From Bacteroidaceae bacterium (GTDB taxonomy: Bacteria > Bacteroidota > Bacteroidia > Bacteroidales > Bacteroidaceae): a stretch of DNA of 64,000 nucleotides. The notes under the pieces were generated by a model. That model was not told the origin of the DNA and searched no databases. It saw only the letters and a program-made list of their open reading frames with translations. The stretch covers positions 62,001 through 126,000 of the forward strand of contig JAFXVN010000028.1 of assembly GCA_017524545.1 (NCBI GenBank), read 5' to 3'. Numbering within the stretch: the stretch's first letter is position 1; each line of letters begins with the position of its first letter. Both the position numbers and the translations under genes were made by a program. This document shows, one piece after another, positions 51,400 to 60,703 of this stretch.

Positions 51400-51487
51400 A
51401 TAGTTTTATAACACGCCATGTGAAGTTTTGTAGCACAGCCTGTAAGGTTTGGTGACACGCTCTGTGAGGTTTGGTGGCACTTTGTGT
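51400..51487. repeat. Tandem 22-bp repeat, four diverged copies
   Basis: Units at 51400-51421, 51422-51443, 51444-51465 and 51466-51487 share a GTTTnGTnnCAC core and a terminal TGT. They may be a binding array or a remnant; neither is shown. Confidence 0.65.
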
Positions 51488-51514
51488 AATTCGTGCAACT
51501 TGTGGTTAATATAC

Positions 51515-51554
51515 AAAATAGGGTGTGTCAATTCGTTTTGACACACCCTATTTT
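51515..51554. terminator. Strong bidirectional terminator
   Basis: A 17-bp perfect stem (51515-51531 / 51538-51554) with a 6-nt loop; A-tract on one side and T-tract on the other. It serves both tamL and the LRR gene. Confidence 0.92.
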
Positions 51555-51573
51555 TATATGTTCACTTCCTGGT

Positions 51574-53559
51574 TTACTTCACCAAGACCTTTCTTGTCGT
51601 GCCGTCGCTCATGCGGATGATGTTCACACCGTTGCGCTTCGGGGCTTTCAGCTGGCGGCCGCTGAGGTCGTATGTCTCTGTCACAACAGCTTCGGTGTTT
51701 TCGGGACGGATGCCTGTCGGGTCGTCGTCATCCTCGAACTCCTTGGCAGACGAATTATTGTCAGGTTCTGCCTTTATCACCTTGAACTTTCCCCATACGG
51801 GATGACTCTTGTAGTCGTTGATGGATTGCTCGGGCACATACAGGGTGTCTTTGGTCAGTGTCATGCCGTTGAAGGCATCGTTCGCTGTTCTTGGCACCTC
51901 TGTTGCAAGGCAATGCAGGCTCATCAGCTTGGTGCAACCAGAGAAGGCTGCGGGACCGATGGAGTCCACATTCTCGGGAATCGTGAGGGTTGGCAGGCTT
52001 ATGCAGGAGGAGAAGGTTGAGCCTTCAATGGTTTTCACTTGCTGAGGAATGTTGATATACAGTAGGTCCGAGCAGTTGGAGAATGCGCCGTTGCCTATCG
52101 TTGTCACGTTCTCGGGGAGTAAAAGGACGTCAATATAGCAGCCGTAAAAGGCTTTGCTGCCAATTGTAGTCAAGCTCTGAGGAAGTCTGACACTCCAATA
52201 ATAAATATAACTTTCTTCGTCCAACCAGACCTTATAGCCGTCGAAACGGCCAAGACGATAACAGCCAGAGAAGGCGTTGTCGCCAATGGTGGTCAAACCT
52301 TCGGGGAGATAGATTCCAAACAGTTCTTTGCGGCCGGCAAAGGCGGATTCGTTGATAGCCGTTGTACCTTCTTCAAGATAAAGGTAAGTGGAGTCCGGCA
52401 TGGTGCCTTTGTATGAGTATGCTGTATTGCCGATATAGACGACACCATCTTCTTGGTCGTTATACCATGCGGTTCCTGCGAATGCGTTGCTGCTGATGCT
52501 CTTCACGCTGCTGGGAATTGTCACAGTGGACAAGTTCGAGCAATATGAGAAGGCATTGTCGTCGATGGCTGTCACGCTGGCAGGAATTGTGATTGAGGTC
52601 AGCTTAACACAGTTGTAGAAGGTATAGCTGTTGATTTTCTTCACGGTGTTGGGGATGTTGACAGCGGGCAGGCTGATGCAATACGAGAAGGCATCCTTGC
52701 CGATGCTTGTCACACTATTGGGGATGCTGACGGATGCCAAGTCGCTGCAACCGTAGAAGGCGGCGTTGCCGATGCTTGTCACGCTTGTAGGAATGTTGAT
52801 TGAGGTCAGGCTTCTGCAAAGGCTGAAGGCATCGTTGCCGATGGCTGTCACGCCAGCGGGGATGGTGATGGCGGTCAGACTGCCGCAACCATAGAACATG
52901 TTGTTGCTGATGGTTGTGATGCCTGCGGGGATGGTGATGGTCTTCAGAGCCTTGCACATGGAGAAGGCAGAGCTGCCGATGCTTGTCACGCCAGCAGGAA
53001 CGTCGATGGCGGTCAGCCCCTTACAGCCGTAGAAGGCATAGTTGCCGATGCTTGTCACAGCAGCTGGAATGGTGATAGAGGTTAGTCCGCTGCAGTTGCG
53101 GAAGACATTGTTGCTGATAGCCGTCACGCCAGCGGGAACGACGAGTGTGGTCAGTCCGCTGCAGTCCCGGAAGGCGTTGTCGCCGATGCTTGTTACAGCA
53201 GCGGGAATGGTGAATGCGGTCAGTCCGCTGCAACCGTAGAAGGCATTGCTGCCAATCGTTGTCACGCTCGCAGGAAGCTTGATGGCGGTTACTTTGCTAC
53301 AGTTCTTGAAGGCATCGTTGCCAATGCCTGTCACGGTGTAGGTGTTCGACTCATCGTCCGTGACCGTCCCAGGAATATCGAACACGGTGATGGTTGTCTT
53401 GTCGTATGCTCCGTAAACCACTGTCGCAGTGAGTGTCCCGTTGTCGTCTTTGAGCTCATACTGGAGGTCGTCGATCTTGGTGGTTTGGGCCAAGGTGTTG
53501 ATGCCTGCATAGAGGCATAGGCATGATAAAACAATGCCTTTTAGGTAGTGTAGTCTCAT
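51574..53559 (-). CDS. BspA-like leucine-rich repeat surface protein
   Basis: A 661-aa secreted protein. Signal peptide 1-25 (cut after INTLAQ), then a short N-terminal domain and more than 15 LRR_5 repeats of about 23 aa with the IGxxAFxxCxxLxxIxIPxxV pattern (about 75-560). A linker with DDDDPTGI follows. The C-terminus (GRQLKAPKRNGVNIIRMSDG) is a sorting-type tail common in Prevotella surface proteins, suggesting type IX secretion or a similar route. Adhesion is the usual role of BspA-like proteins. Promoter at 53592-53623. Confidence 0.88.
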   Translation of the reverse strand: MRLHYLKGIVLSCLCLYAGINTLAQTTKIDDLQYELKDDNGTLTATVVYGAYDKTTITVFDIPGTVTDDESNTYTVTGIGNDAFKNCSKVTAIKLPASVTTIGSNAFYGCSGLTAFTIPAAVTSIGDNAFRDCSGLTTLVVPAGVTAISNNVFRNCSGLTSITIPAAVTSIGNYAFYGCKGLTAIDVPAGVTSIGSSAFSMCKALKTITIPAGITTISNNMFYGCGSLTAITIPAGVTAIGNDAFSLCRSLTSINIPTSVTSIGNAAFYGCSDLASVSIPNSVTSIGKDAFSYCISLPAVNIPNTVKKINSYTFYNCVKLTSITIPASVTAIDDNAFSYCSNLSTVTIPSSVKSISSNAFAGTAWYNDQEDGVVYIGNTAYSYKGTMPDSTYLYLEEGTTAINESAFAGRKELFGIYLPEGLTTIGDNAFSGCYRLGRFDGYKVWLDEESYIYYWSVRLPQSLTTIGSKAFYGCYIDVLLLPENVTTIGNGAFSNCSDLLYINIPQQVKTIEGSTFSSCISLPTLTIPENVDSIGPAAFSGCTKLMSLHCLATEVPRTANDAFNGMTLTKDTLYVPEQSINDYKSHPVWGKFKVIKAEPDNNSSAKEFEDDDDPTGIRPENTEAVVTETYDLSGRQLKAPKRNGVNIIRMSDGTTRKVLVK

Positions 53560-53591
53560 GTTAAATAGTTATTTTTATATTCTTTTGGTCA

Positions 53592-53623
53592 CAAAGTTAT
53601 CATTATTATCTCATCCATGCAAG
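53592..53623 (-). promoter_or_regulatory. Promoter of the LRR gene
   Basis: On the minus strand CTTG (53620-53623), 20 bp, TAACTTTG (53592-53599). One mismatch in the -33 box. Confidence 0.65.
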
Positions 53624-53676
53624 AGAAAACGGAAAAAAATCAGTTGGAGTGTTAAAAAAGTGATAAAAAGCAGGCT

Positions 53677-54492
53677 TTACGAGTTCCAAAAGTCCCAACT
53701 GGCGACGGCTTGCAGGTGCAGCATCTCCAAACCGTTCTTCACAACAGCACCGTGTTGTCTGCCGCGTTGCATGAAGAGCGTGTCCTCGGGGTTATAGACG
53801 CAGTCGAAGAGGAGGTGCTGCGGGGTGAGGGGCTCGTAAGGAATGGCTGGAGCCTCGTCCACCTTAGGGAACATGCCGACGGGACTGCAGTTGACGATGA
53901 CGGTGTATTCCTGCATCACTTCGGGGGTAAGTTCGGAGTAGGCAATCATGCCTTCTTGAGGCGTTCGGCTGACATATTTCCACTCCAATCCTAAGCGCTT
54001 GAGCCCGACGCAGATGGCTTTGCTTGCACCACCGGTACCCAGGACGAGAGCTTTCTTGTGCCAGGACTGCAGGAGCGGCTTGATGCTCTCGGTGAAGCCG
54101 ATGATGTCGCTGTTGAAACCCTTGAGGACCCACCCCGACCCTCCCTTAAAGGGAGGGAGTTCTGACCCTGCCACATCGCCATTCTCCCTCCCTTTAAGGG
54201 AGGGCTGGGGTGGGTCTTTGGGTCGTACTCTTATGACGTTGACCGCGCCAATCTCCCGTGCCTCGTCGCTCAACTCGTCGAGCAGGGGGATGACCGCCTG
54301 CTTGTAGGGTAGCGTTACGTTCAGACCTCGCAGTTCGGGATTGTCGCGCAGCACGTCAAGGAGCATTGCCACGTCGGGAATCTCGAAGTTGAGGTATTGC
54401 GCGTCGATGCCCTCGCGGGCGAACTTTTCCGTAAAGAACCCTCTGCTGAAGCTGTGGCCCAGAGGGAAGCCGATGATACCGTATTTATCCAT
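53677..54492 (-). CDS. aroE: Shikimate dehydrogenase with an inserted repeat loop
   Basis: A 271-aa AroE, reducing 3-dehydroshikimate with NADPH. The N-terminal substrate site has GHSFSRGFF (S14, S16) and NVTLPYK (catalytic K64). NSD (128-129 in FNSDIIGF) has the second catalytic Asp, and GTGGASKA (152-159) is the NADPH motif. Residues 90-122 are an extra loop between strands, encoded by two facing copies of a G/C palindromic repeat (54131-54158 and 54184-54216). The loop lies between the substrate site and the dinucleotide fold, and whether it affects activity is unknown. Confidence 0.93.
   Translation of the reverse strand: MDKYGIIGFPLGHSFSRGFFTEKFAREGIDAQYLNFEIPDVAMLLDVLRDNPELRGLNVTLPYKQAVIPLLDELSDEAREIGAVNVIRVRPKDPPQPSLKGRENGDVAGSELPPFKGGSGWVLKGFNSDIIGFTESIKPLLQSWHKKALVLGTGGASKAICVGLKRLGLEWKYVSRTPQEGMIAYSELTPEVMQEYTVIVNCSPVGMFPKVDEAPAIPYEPLTPQHLLFDCVYNPEDTLFMQRGRQHGAVVKNGLEMLHLQAVASWDFWNS
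54131..54158. repeat. Intragenic palindromic repeat in aroE, copy 1
   Basis: CACCCCGACCCTCCCTTAAA then GGGAGGGA. It faces copy 2; together they encode the 90-122 loop of AroE. Confidence 0.85.
54184..54216. repeat. Intragenic palindromic repeat in aroE, copy 2
   Basis: CTCCCTCCCTTTAAGGGAGG then GCTGGGGTGGG, the inverse of copy 1. Encodes PPQPSLKGRE. Confidence 0.85.
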
Positions 54493-54509
54493 AGTCTCCT
54501 AGTCCCTTC

Positions 54510-57500
54510 CTATTTGAACTGCCAATAGTCCAGCCGAACTTCGCCTTGGACACCGCCAAAGCAAAGATAGAGGTCGTGCACGCCGTTGGCACCCTTGACC
54601 TTAGCAGAGAACAGCTTATAGATGTCAAGTGAACCGGTGCTGCTGATGTTGGCTGAGCCCACAATTGTACCGTTCTCAGAGTCGAGGCGCAAGGTCACAG
54701 AGCAAGCGCCCGAGGCTGCTGCTGAGATGCTGAACTGCTTGGCACCTTTTCCAAAGTCAACGCCCCGCAGACGAATGAACTCGCCATCATCTATATCATA
54801 GATATACATATTCTTCTTGCCTGTCGATTCGGGCATATCCTTCACTACGCCCGTGTTGGGAATGCCCATCTTGGCGCTCTTCAATCCCCTGCCCCAAGCC
54901 ATCGTCTCTGCCTCTACGCGCTGGTAGGGGTTGAGCCAGTGGAGTTGCTCTAAAGGTTTCTGATTGAGCCAATAAGGAATCTCAGGGATGGTGCCGTCTG
55001 CAAGGTAGGTTATCTCGCTGGCACTAACGCTTCGCCGCTCGTGATGAACGTATGTGTCGAGGTGCATTAGGTCGTAGTCTTGCCCAAAGACATAGGAGTG
55101 TCCCTTGAAGTCGCAGATGCCTGGATGATTGCCGCGGTCTCTTTGTGTGGGACGCATAATATAGCCCTTCCACTCCCACGGACCAGTAGGGCTGTCGCTC
55201 ATAGCATAACCCAAAGCTTCTGGGCAACAGGTAGATGCAAAGGCAAGATAGTATTTGCTCCCAAAGCCTGAGGTGAGGCTCCGCTTATAGAACCAAGGCC
55301 CTTCCTGATAGTTGGGGATATGAGGCAGTTGGGTGATAGGGCCGTCCACGGAAATCATATCCTTGTTCAACTTGCACCAATAGGTGTGGGGGTTGCCCCA
55401 ATACATATAGGCCTGCCCGTCGTCGTCAACAAAGACCGTTGGGTCGATATCGTTCCAATGCTCTTTCTGCCAAACAAGAGGCTCGCCCAAAGGGTCGCGG
55501 AAAGGTCCGTAAGGCGAGTCGCTTACCAGCACTCCGATTCCGTGTCCGTGGAGGGGTGCATAGAGGTAGTATTTGCCGTCGCGCTCCACAGTTTGAATGG
55601 CCCAAGCACCGTTCTCGCGGCTGCGCCAAGTGAAGTCCTTCAGAGAAGCCACTGCCCCGTGTTCTGTCCAGTTGACCATATCGGTGGTGCTCCAAAGCAG
55701 CCAGTCGTACATGAAGAAGCCTGCCGAGTTCTTCTCCTTCTCGTCGGGAATGTCTTCGGGCGAAGCATCGTGCGAGGTGTAGAGGAAGAGTGTATCGCCC
55801 ACCACAAGAGGCGAAGGGTCGGCTGTATATTTTGTTTGGAAGAGGGGCATATTGACACAGAGCGGGTCATTGACGGGATGTATCACAAGCACGAAGCCGC
55901 CACGAGGACGGCAGGTCATTTGTGTGGGATATTCTTCTTGCAAAGACACAAAGAACGAACGCTCGTCGCGGTCGCCAAAGAGTACGATATCGCCGTGCTT
56001 TTGCCCAAGAAACGAGAGGTCAAGAGGCAAGGTTTTCTCTTCATTTGTGCCGTTGATGCCTGCCACATACCATATCTTGCCGCTTCTGCGAGCCATCACG
56101 ACAGATTCACCAGGATAGCCAGAGAGCAGGCGTGTCTCATCCCAAACGGTAGGAAGTGTGGAAAGGAACTGCTGAACGTCGTGCGGTTGCGACAAGTAAC
56201 TTTCGGGACGGTCAGCCAGATGTTGCAAGCCACTCTCGAAGAGGACAGTCAAAGCCAATTCGTGAGCGTGGGAAGTGATGTGCGGATGCTGCGAGTCGCT
56301 AAAGGCACAAGGTGTGTAATCCATCGGGCCGATAATGTTTCGTGTGAAGGGTAGGGTAGCGTTGTGGGCAGCAGCCTTATCTGTGAAGGTCGGCACATTA
56401 TTGTACCACTCGGCTCCATACACGCCCTCTGTGCTCATCAGGTTGGGCCAAGTTCGTTGCCATCCGCGAGGAATCGTGGCTCCGTGGAAGTTGACCAAGA
56501 GATGATGCTTGGCTGCGCTCTCCAAGAGGTCAATACAGTAGTCCATGTTCATCTGATTATCGCCCGAGAAGAAGTCAATCTTCACGCCAGCCACACCAAT
56601 CCTCTCGCACCAGGCAAACTCCTTCTCGCGGTCTTCAGGCTTGTTCAGGCGGAACTTCGGGCCAGGGGCACCATTTATCCATCCGACCGAAGAATTGTAC
56701 CATATCAAGGGCTTGACGCCTTTCTCCTTCGCATAACCCACCGCATCCTCGATGGTCTTGCCGTCCCTCATCTCGTCCCACTCGGCATCTATCAGCACGT
56801 ATGGAAGCTTCAAGGCAACAGCCATATCGACATACTTCTTGATGATTTGGTAATCGTTCGAGCCATGATTGTAAGCCCAATATATCCACGAGACAGTTCC
56901 GGGATGAATCCAGCTTGTGTCGGCAATCTTGCAGGCATCAGAGACATCGGTCACAAGTGTAGAAGCCACAACATCGGGCAAAGTTCCTACAATAATGACG
57001 CGCCAAGGCGACCTGTCAAGTTCTTTCCCCGCAATCGTTTCATCGGGAACAACTTTATAGATGTCGTTCTCGCTATACAGGCAAGAAGCGCTCTGGCCTC
57101 GCTCCATGTTCGCTTCTGAAATCAAAGCAAAGACACCATCTGTCGGCTCCAAAAGGGCAGGATAACCATAGCGACCTTTGCGGGAAGCCGTTTCTAAAGG
57201 GAAGAAGCCTTCGTAGCTATCCTTCCATTCTTGCAGCCAACGCTTTGTGCCATTGGGAATACGATAGGCTGTCCGCTCTTTTCGAGGCTCCTTTACTCCT
57301 TCGTAACGGAAGGCAAGGCCGTCATTATATAAACGTACAACCATACGGATACCGTCGTCGAGCGTCAGGAGGTACTCGTTTGCCTCGTTGGTACAATGTA
57401 ACTTCTTGCCTGTCAGCATCTGATAGTCGGTTTTGACACGACGAGCCTTGCCTGTCTTCTGCACAGAACCGCCATAGCCAAACGAAGGAATCTCCAATAC

Positions 57501-57638
57501 CAAATGCTGCTGAAAAGAGAGCAAATAGCCTTTCTCGCTGCCCACCAGCGAGAATTTCCCATTGGGCGAAACCATCGTTTGTGCAAAGCCAGCACAAGCA
57601 ACACAAAGCCCTATCAATAAAGCCAATAACTTCTTCAC
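54510..57638 (-). CDS. GH97-GH43-CBM6 fusion glycosidase
   Basis: A 1,042-aa secreted enzyme (signal 1-20, cut after GFAQ). Residues about 20-590 are GH97: GVKIDFFSGD (D355, nucleophile of the retaining alpha-galactosidase type) and STEGVYGAE (E404). Residues about 600-900 are GH43: base D607 in TADPSPLV, IDPTVFVDDDG and the acid E in YQEGPWF. The C-terminal 120 residues (VEAETMAWGRG) are a CBM6-type module. It probably removes galactose and arabinose side chains from a plant glycan. The fusion of GH97 and GH43 is unusual. The start is GTG at 57636-57638. Confidence 0.9.
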   Translation of the reverse strand: MKKLLALLIGLCVACAGFAQTMVSPNGKFSLVGSEKGYLLSFQQHLVLEIPSFGYGGSVQKTGKARRVKTDYQMLTGKKLHCTNEANEYLLTLDDGIRMVVRLYNDGLAFRYEGVKEPRKERTAYRIPNGTKRWLQEWKDSYEGFFPLETASRKGRYGYPALLEPTDGVFALISEANMERGQSASCLYSENDIYKVVPDETIAGKELDRSPWRVIIVGTLPDVVASTLVTDVSDACKIADTSWIHPGTVSWIYWAYNHGSNDYQIIKKYVDMAVALKLPYVLIDAEWDEMRDGKTIEDAVGYAKEKGVKPLIWYNSSVGWINGAPGPKFRLNKPEDREKEFAWCERIGVAGVKIDFFSGDNQMNMDYCIDLLESAAKHHLLVNFHGATIPRGWQRTWPNLMSTEGVYGAEWYNNVPTFTDKAAAHNATLPFTRNIIGPMDYTPCAFSDSQHPHITSHAHELALTVLFESGLQHLADRPESYLSQPHDVQQFLSTLPTVWDETRLLSGYPGESVVMARRSGKIWYVAGINGTNEEKTLPLDLSFLGQKHGDIVLFGDRDERSFFVSLQEEYPTQMTCRPRGGFVLVIHPVNDPLCVNMPLFQTKYTADPSPLVVGDTLFLYTSHDASPEDIPDEKEKNSAGFFMYDWLLWSTTDMVNWTEHGAVASLKDFTWRSRENGAWAIQTVERDGKYYLYAPLHGHGIGVLVSDSPYGPFRDPLGEPLVWQKEHWNDIDPTVFVDDDGQAYMYWGNPHTYWCKLNKDMISVDGPITQLPHIPNYQEGPWFYKRSLTSGFGSKYYLAFASTCCPEALGYAMSDSPTGPWEWKGYIMRPTQRDRGNHPGICDFKGHSYVFGQDYDLMHLDTYVHHERRSVSASEITYLADGTIPEIPYWLNQKPLEQLHWLNPYQRVEAETMAWGRGLKSAKMGIPNTGVVKDMPESTGKKNMYIYDIDDGEFIRLRGVDFGKGAKQFSISAAASGACSVTLRLDSENGTIVGSANISSTGSLDIYKLFSAKVKGANGVHDLYLCFGGVQGEVRLDYWQFK

Positions 57639-57666
57639 GATTATTCCACCTTCTTTTATTCTTTTA

Positions 57667-59910
57667 TTATTTCATTTTTTCATTCTTTTCAATCGTCCAG
57701 CCTTGGCGCTTCGAGAGGAGGCAGTCCTTGCCTTTGAACATCTTGGCGGCCTGCTTGTCGCCCTTCAGCTGCCAGTCGAGCCAGCCGAGAGCCACTACCG
57801 TAAACTCGCCGCCATGAGGCTGACGATACGTTCCGCCATGCCCCACAGGATAGTTGGCTGCACAGGCAGGCACGTGGTTTATCCTGTGGAAGTCGTCCAT
57901 GCCGTTTTCGTAGGCGATGTCCTCCTTGCCGCCAAGGATGTAGATGACTGGCGTGTGAATCTCCTTCAGCTTCGCCTTCTCAGGCATCGGCATTCCGCCT
58001 TTTGCCTGTCCTCGGTTGCTGTCCTTGAAGAGGCCGCTGTTGCAAATCATCATCGTCTTGATGCGAGGGTCGGCACAGTTGTAGAGGCTCTGCAATCCGC
58101 CGCACGACATGCCTGCCACACAGATGTTCCTGACGTCTATCTTGCCATAATAGGGCGAACTGCTGTCAGCATTCTGGGCGATTATCCAGTCGATGCTCTC
58201 TATCTGTTGCTGTGTGGTGGACATCGGACCTTGATAGGGCTTTTCCTCCATAGGGATGTAGCCTGTTGCAAGGACGATGTAGCCATGTGACGCTATCTCG
58301 TTGAGGAACTTGAAGTGCTCCCAAGGCGAATTTGTGCAGGCGCCGTTGCCCCATACAAGCACTGGCAGGGGCTTCTTCTTGCCGAATGCGGAGAGGTCTT
58401 GCGGCACGAAGACGGTGTGAGCGGGAAGCGTGGCCTCCTCTTTCATGATGGCCTTGTAGTCGCCCAACCCACCGTTTTCTACCACCATCGACTTCAAGCC
58501 CTCTATCTGCCACCAATCGAAGTTGAAGAGCTTGGGGCCTTTGCGACCTGTGAAGACAAGATAAAGATCACGACATTTACAATTTGACGATTTACTATTT
58601 ACAATTTTGTCCTCCCCCTTTAAGGGGGAGATAGAGGGGGTCCATAGCGTCTCCCACTTCTCCCAGCCTCCTGTGGCAGGCACTTCCAGACGGGCAAGAA
58701 GCTCTCCTCCAAGGCTGTCGAGGCGAAGCTCTATCTGTCCGCCACGCAATCCGCTTGCCACTCGAGCCACGAATTGCTTCGGCGTGTTCCCGCTGAAGTC
58801 CACATTCTGCAGCTTGATGTAGTCGCCATTGTGGATGTCTGTGACATAGACGCCTATCTCTTCGTTTTGCTCGGTCTTCACGCCACGGCTGAAGGCCATC
58901 GTCTCGGCCTCCACCTTTCGGTAGGGATTGAAAGTCTCAATGGGCTTCACGCCCTCGTCCGTGGGCAGAATCTTTGGGAACGAGCCATCGGCATTGTATT
59001 TGAACTCCTCGACGGCCACGCTGCGACCGAAGCCTCCACCCTTGGGCAGCTTGCCCGTATGGTAGAAGAAGTAGGAGTGTCCCTTGTAGTCGGCCACGCC
59101 GCAATGGTTGGTGAAGCTGTTCGTCTCGCTCAGGGGCATTATCTCGCCCGCGTACTTCCACGGGCCTGTAGGCGAGGGAGCCGTGCTGTAGGAGATGTGT
59201 TCAGGCACACCACCAGCAGCGTAGAGCAACTGATAGACACCGTTCCGTTTGGTCAGCCAAGGCCCCTCGACATACGAGTCCTTGTACTTCTTGCCCTTCT
59301 CGCGCTTGTTCATCATGGGACCGCCAAATGCCTCCTCTGTCATGTCGAGGCGTCCAAGCTCACCGCTATAGGAAACCATGTCGCGATTCAGCTTCAGGTA
59401 GTAGCATTGGGGATTGCCCCACATGAGCCAAGCCTGCCCGTCGTCGTCAATAAGGACCGTCGGGTCGATATGGTCCCAAGAACCGTTCTCGAAGAGAGGC
59501 TTGCCGATGGCATCCTTGAACGGGCCTGTAGGCGTGTCGCTGACAGCTACACCTATAGCCATACCGTTTGAAATCTTGCTGTGGGCGCAGATGTACCAAT
59601 AGAACTTGCCGTCGCGCTCCACCGTCTGCGATGCCCAAGCGCGGTCGTCTGCCCAAGAGAAGCTCTCCAAGGCAAGAGGCGAGCCGTGATCTGTCCAGTT
59701 CACCATATCTTCTGTGGAATAGACGCGCCACTCCTGCATCCAGAAGAAGTCGGCATTGTCCTCGTCGTGACCCGTATAGACGTACATCGTGCCATCGTGT
59801 ACCATAGGAGCCGGGTCGCTTGTGAACCAAGTCTGTACAAAGGGGTTCTGTGCATTTGCAGTCAAGGCCGCGAGAGCCGCCAGAACTGCTGAAAGGAATG
59901 TATTCTTCAT
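57667..59910 (-). CDS. GH43-CBM6-esterase multidomain enzyme
   Basis: A 747-aa secreted protein (signal 1-21, cut after TANAQ). GH43 residues 25-330: base Asp in TSDPAPMV, HIDPTVLIDDDG, and acid Glu in YVEGPW. CBM6 about 345-480 (VEAETMAFSRGV). A C-terminal alpha/beta-hydrolase (about 490-747) has nucleophile Ser in AGMSCGG and a His in VGHGGTYR. It would cut arabinose- or xylose-containing glycans and remove ester groups. A repeat inserted between CBM6 strands (58610-58642) adds an in-frame SPLKGE segment. It shares GH43 and CBM6 with the neighbour downstream. Confidence 0.9.
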   Translation of the reverse strand: MKNTFLSAVLAALAALTANAQNPFVQTWFTSDPAPMVHDGTMYVYTGHDEDNADFFWMQEWRVYSTEDMVNWTDHGSPLALESFSWADDRAWASQTVERDGKFYWYICAHSKISNGMAIGVAVSDTPTGPFKDAIGKPLFENGSWDHIDPTVLIDDDGQAWLMWGNPQCYYLKLNRDMVSYSGELGRLDMTEEAFGGPMMNKREKGKKYKDSYVEGPWLTKRNGVYQLLYAAGGVPEHISYSTAPSPTGPWKYAGEIMPLSETNSFTNHCGVADYKGHSYFFYHTGKLPKGGGFGRSVAVEEFKYNADGSFPKILPTDEGVKPIETFNPYRKVEAETMAFSRGVKTEQNEEIGVYVTDIHNGDYIKLQNVDFSGNTPKQFVARVASGLRGGQIELRLDSLGGELLARLEVPATGGWEKWETLWTPSISPLKGEDKIVNSKSSNCKCRDLYLVFTGRKGPKLFNFDWWQIEGLKSMVVENGGLGDYKAIMKEEATLPAHTVFVPQDLSAFGKKKPLPVLVWGNGACTNSPWEHFKFLNEIASHGYIVLATGYIPMEEKPYQGPMSTTQQQIESIDWIIAQNADSSSPYYGKIDVRNICVAGMSCGGLQSLYNCADPRIKTMMICNSGLFKDSNRGQAKGGMPMPEKAKLKEIHTPVIYILGGKEDIAYENGMDDFHRINHVPACAANYPVGHGGTYRQPHGGEFTVVALGWLDWQLKGDKQAAKMFKGKDCLLSKRQGWTIEKNEKMK
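58610..58642. repeat. Intragenic palindromic repeat in the GH43-esterase gene
   Basis: TCCTCCCCCTTTAAGGGGGA then a GAGGGGGT half; preceded by an A/T-rich stretch that encodes KIVNSKSSN. In frame. Confidence 0.8.
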
Positions 59911-59962
59911 CTTTATTGCCCCGTTTTAGGTTGTCGCTATAAGAATAATTATGGCAAAGGCA

Positions 59963-60703
59963 CTAAACCTTTTTCTCTGCCAGATACATTGTGCTGATGC
60001 CGAAGGTGAAGCGTTTCCATTGCACTTCGGCGAAGCCAGCTCTGCGCAGGATGCCTTCCATCTGCTCTGCCTGCGGGAAGGCTTCCATCGAGGCTGGCAG
60101 ATAGGTGTAGGCACTGTTGTCGTGGCTGATGAGGCGGCCGATGAGGGGCATCGCGACGTGGGCATAGAGCCAGAACAGCTGCTTCATGGGGAAGCGGGGT
60201 GGGGGCGTAAGCTCCACGATGAGCAAATGTCCGCCGGGGCGAAGGACGCGCTGCATTTCCCGAAGTCCAGCATCAAGGTCTTGGAAGTTGCGCACGCCGT
60301 ATGCCGACGTGACGGCATCGAACGTCCCGTCTGGGAAGGAGAGCTTTGTGCAGTCCTCCCTTTGGAAGGAAATTACGTCCTGCAAGCCTGCCTCCTTGAC
60401 CTTCTCGCATCCCACAGCCATCATGCCCTCGCTGATGTCTGCGCCGATGATGTGCTGCGGCTTCAGACGTTCGGCAAGGAGCATCGCGAAGTCGCCCGTG
60501 CCTGTGGCAATGTCGAGAATCTCCTGCGGCTTGAACTTGCCCAAAGCATCTACGGCAGTGCGGCGCCAGCGGCGGTCGATGCCGAGCGAGAGCGTGTGGT
60601 TCAGCTTGTCGTATGACGGTGCGATACGGTCGAACATCTTCCGTATCTGCTCCTGCTTGCTGCCTTTGCCGTAAGGCGTTATGGCCTCTTGTTTGTAAGC
60701 CAT
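59963..60703 (-). CDS. ubiE: Demethylmenaquinone methyltransferase
   Basis: A 246-aa UbiE/MenG that adds the last methyl group in menaquinone synthesis. SAM motif LDIATGTGD (63-71), [13 protein letters not shown] and the [13 protein letters not shown] block are characteristic. The ATG at 60701-60703 is preferred to a longer frame (to 60886), which runs through purC and is Arg-rich nonsense. It overlaps purC by 25 bp. Confidence 0.94.
   Translation of the reverse strand: MAYKQEAITPYGKGSKQEQIRKMFDRIAPSYDKLNHTLSLGIDRRWRRTAVDALGKFKPQEILDIATGTGDFAMLLAERLKPQHIIGADISEGMMAVGCEKVKEAGLQDVISFQREDCTKLSFPDGTFDAVTSAYGVRNFQDLDAGLREMQRVLRPGGHLLIVELTPPPRFPMKQLFWLYAHVAMPLIGRLISHDNSAYTYLPASMEAFPQAEQMEGILRRAGFAEVQWKRFTFGISTMYLAEKKV

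Larger units (their letters stand above)
51307..51573. other. Intergenic region with tandem 22-bp repeat and terminator
   Basis: No gene. Four diverged 22-bp units (51400-51487) each carry a GTTTTGTAGCAC / GGTTTGGTGACAC type core. A strong terminator follows at 51515-51554. The region separates the convergent tamL and LRR genes. Confidence 0.7.

Noticed and set aside
55320..56354. Plus-strand frame of 344 aa opposite the GH97-GH43 gene
   Set aside because: Shadow of the glycosidase frame, with no motif or promoter.
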